16,652 nt of DNA from an uncultured Campylobacter sp. (GTDB lineage: Bacteria > Campylobacterota > Campylobacteria > Campylobacterales > Campylobacteraceae). This document shows positions 15,796 through 16,652 of this stretch, piece by piece (position 1 is the stretch's first letter; each line of letters starts with the position of its first letter). The stretch spans positions 1-16,652 of the forward strand of contig NZ_CAURPW010000022.1 of the NCBI RefSeq assembly GCF_963526985.1, read 5' to 3'. The notes under the pieces were generated by a model, which saw only the letters and a program-made list of their open reading frames with translations, had not been told where the DNA came from and did no database searches. A program made the position numbers and the translations under genes.

Positions 15796-16494
15796 TTATT
15801 TTTTTCTATCGGCTTCTACGGCTTTTTGTATGGCTTCATCTAGCTCTTTTTGCGTATATTTGGTTTCTTTGTCTTTTTTGAGCACTCCCAGCTCTCTAAA
15901 AAACTCGGCAGAAAGCCCCTTGTCTTTGTATTGCTTGCGGAGTTGTTCGAGATACTCGGATTTTTCTTTGCTGCTTAGTAGCTTTTCTTCGTTATCATCA
16001 ATCGCTTTTATGACTTCGACGACCGCTTTTTCCGTCGCCTTTTTTGATAGATTTCTCGCAGCCTTCTCAGCTTCTTTTTGCTTGGCATATTTGCGCGGCT
16101 CTATTCTTTCGGCCCCGCTTAAGCGTTTGTCCTGCCCTCTTTGCATTTGCAAAATTTCGGCGGTTTCGGTTTGAATTCGACGTAAAACATTAGGAGTGAT
16201 AAGTTCTCTACGGTAGTTGTTTTTTCCGCTCTCTTTATCGAGCGTGATAAATTCTAGGTGCTCATGGTGGTTGATTTGTTTTTTGCCGTCCTCGTCGATA
16301 TGCCCCTCATCTCTGTGTATGGCGATTTGGTAGCACTGAAAGCCGTATTTGTCGTTAAAGTGCTTAGCTAAGGTTTCTACATCCTCCATCGTAGTATCTG
16401 GTTTTATATTGCAAACCGCCGACCACTCGTATGATTTAGCCTGAAATTTTTGATTTGTTCGGCTCGTGTATGCGTTTATGGCTCTAAGGGGTAT
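15796..16494 (-). pseudogene. N-terminal relaxase (MOB) domain, 5'-truncated and ended by in-frame stop
   Basis: The open frame runs from a stop at 16497-16495 to the TAA at 15798-15796. The first ATG is at 16389 and would give 197 residues, but coding-looking sequence extends upstream: INAYTSRTN, then KSYEWSAVCNIKPDTT leading straight into MEDVETLAKHF. No ATG, GTG or TTG lies in that extension, so the true start seems lost or lies beyond a breakpoint. The metal-binding region is recognisable as a histidine-rich relaxase motif, IHRDEGH followed 10 residues later by NHHEHLEF. Such enzymes nick the transfer origin of a plasmid or integrated element and stay bound to the DNA end. The part after it is Lys/Glu-rich helix. 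The family call rests on this motif and on general resemblance to Campylobacter mobilisation proteins; I cannot name the MOB class. Confidence 0.55.
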
Positions 16495-16585
16495 CTATGA
16501 GCTTCTAAACGGCAAACATTTTTTCTACTCAAAACCCGACCTTACTAGAATCGGTCTTTGGAAAAATATGGGAATGAGCAGATAA
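16454..16585 (+). pseudogene. C-terminal fragment of an unidentified gene
   Basis: After a stop (16451-16453) an open frame gives about 43 residues ending at TAA 16583-16585. It contains ALRGIYELLNG and HFFYSKPDLTRIGLW and reads like real protein. An ATG at 16478 would give 35 residues, without a ribosome site. The left end overlaps the opposite-strand relaxase extension, so at least one of the two is truncated there. I do not recognise the family. Confidence 0.35.
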
Positions 16586-16602
16586 ATTTTAGCCTTATTT
16601 AC

Positions 16603-16652
16603 CTAGTTTCCCTTGACGATGTCGGTAAAGTCTGACCAGTCCTCGACCTTAA
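16603..16652 (-). CDS. Last codons of a minus-strand gene running off the window
   Basis: From the right edge an open frame encodes VEDWSDFTDIVKGN and ends at TAG 16605-16603. The residues look coding (acidic and aromatic, no low complexity) and the gene would lie upstream of the relaxase in the same direction. The fragment is too short to name. Confidence 0.35.
   Translation of the reverse strand, partial: KVEDWSDFTDIVKGN

Noticed and set aside
15653..16174. Plus-strand open frame of 173 codons, Ser/Phe/Leu-rich
   Set aside because: Antisense of the Lys/Glu-rich relaxase frame; its Ser/Phe richness is the complement of Lys/Glu codons.

Overview
The window looks like a stretch of a Campylobacter genome, probably one of the species of moderate GC content such as the showae/rectus/curvus group. 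Reasons are the many AAATTT-type words, TATAAT-dominated promoters with weak or absent -35 boxes, the style of the iron-uptake genes, and a relaxase of a kind I associate with Campylobacter mobile elements. The species is an inference; no rRNA or other marker gene is present.

Left part (1-4211): a very large CRISPR array with 64 complete 30-nt repeats plus the tail of one more cut by the window edge. Spacers are 34-39 nt. The array is read on the minus strand from an AT-rich leader at 4212-4521. No cas1, cas2 or cas4 is visible.

Middle (4522-9578): a type IV-A-like CRISPR-Cas locus. A minus-strand operon runs from a csf3-csf1 (Cas5-like plus small Cas8-like) gene that appears to be fused, through a Cas6-family endoribonuclease, to csf2 (Cas7 backbone). 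The csf4 (CasDinG) helicase is transcribed divergently from a shared 105-bp promoter region. Together these should process the array transcript, build a crRNA-guided complex and recruit an ATP-dependent helicase. No nuclease other than Cas6 is seen. The array, leader and cas genes are clearly AT-richer than what follows, which suggests an acquired module.

Right-centre (9895-14873): a probable Fur-regulated iron, haem or siderophore uptake operon. It encodes a TonB-dependent outer-membrane receptor, a periplasmic binding protein, a FecCD-type permease and a FecE-type ATPase. The last three genes overlap and are translationally coupled, and a strong stem-loop separates the receptor gene from them.

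Right end (15121-16652): decayed mobile-element sequence. A mobilisation relaxase on the minus strand is split by an in-frame stop and lacks a clear start. Next to it lie an unidentified plus-strand gene fragment and the last codons of a further minus-strand gene. These remnants fit a plasmid or integrated element, the usual setting of type IV CRISPR systems.

The most interesting points are the Csf3-Csf1 fusion with eroded zinc-finger cysteines, a very long array beside a type IV module with no adaptation genes, and a one-base change at the end of the repeat that splits the array cleanly into an older and a newer half.
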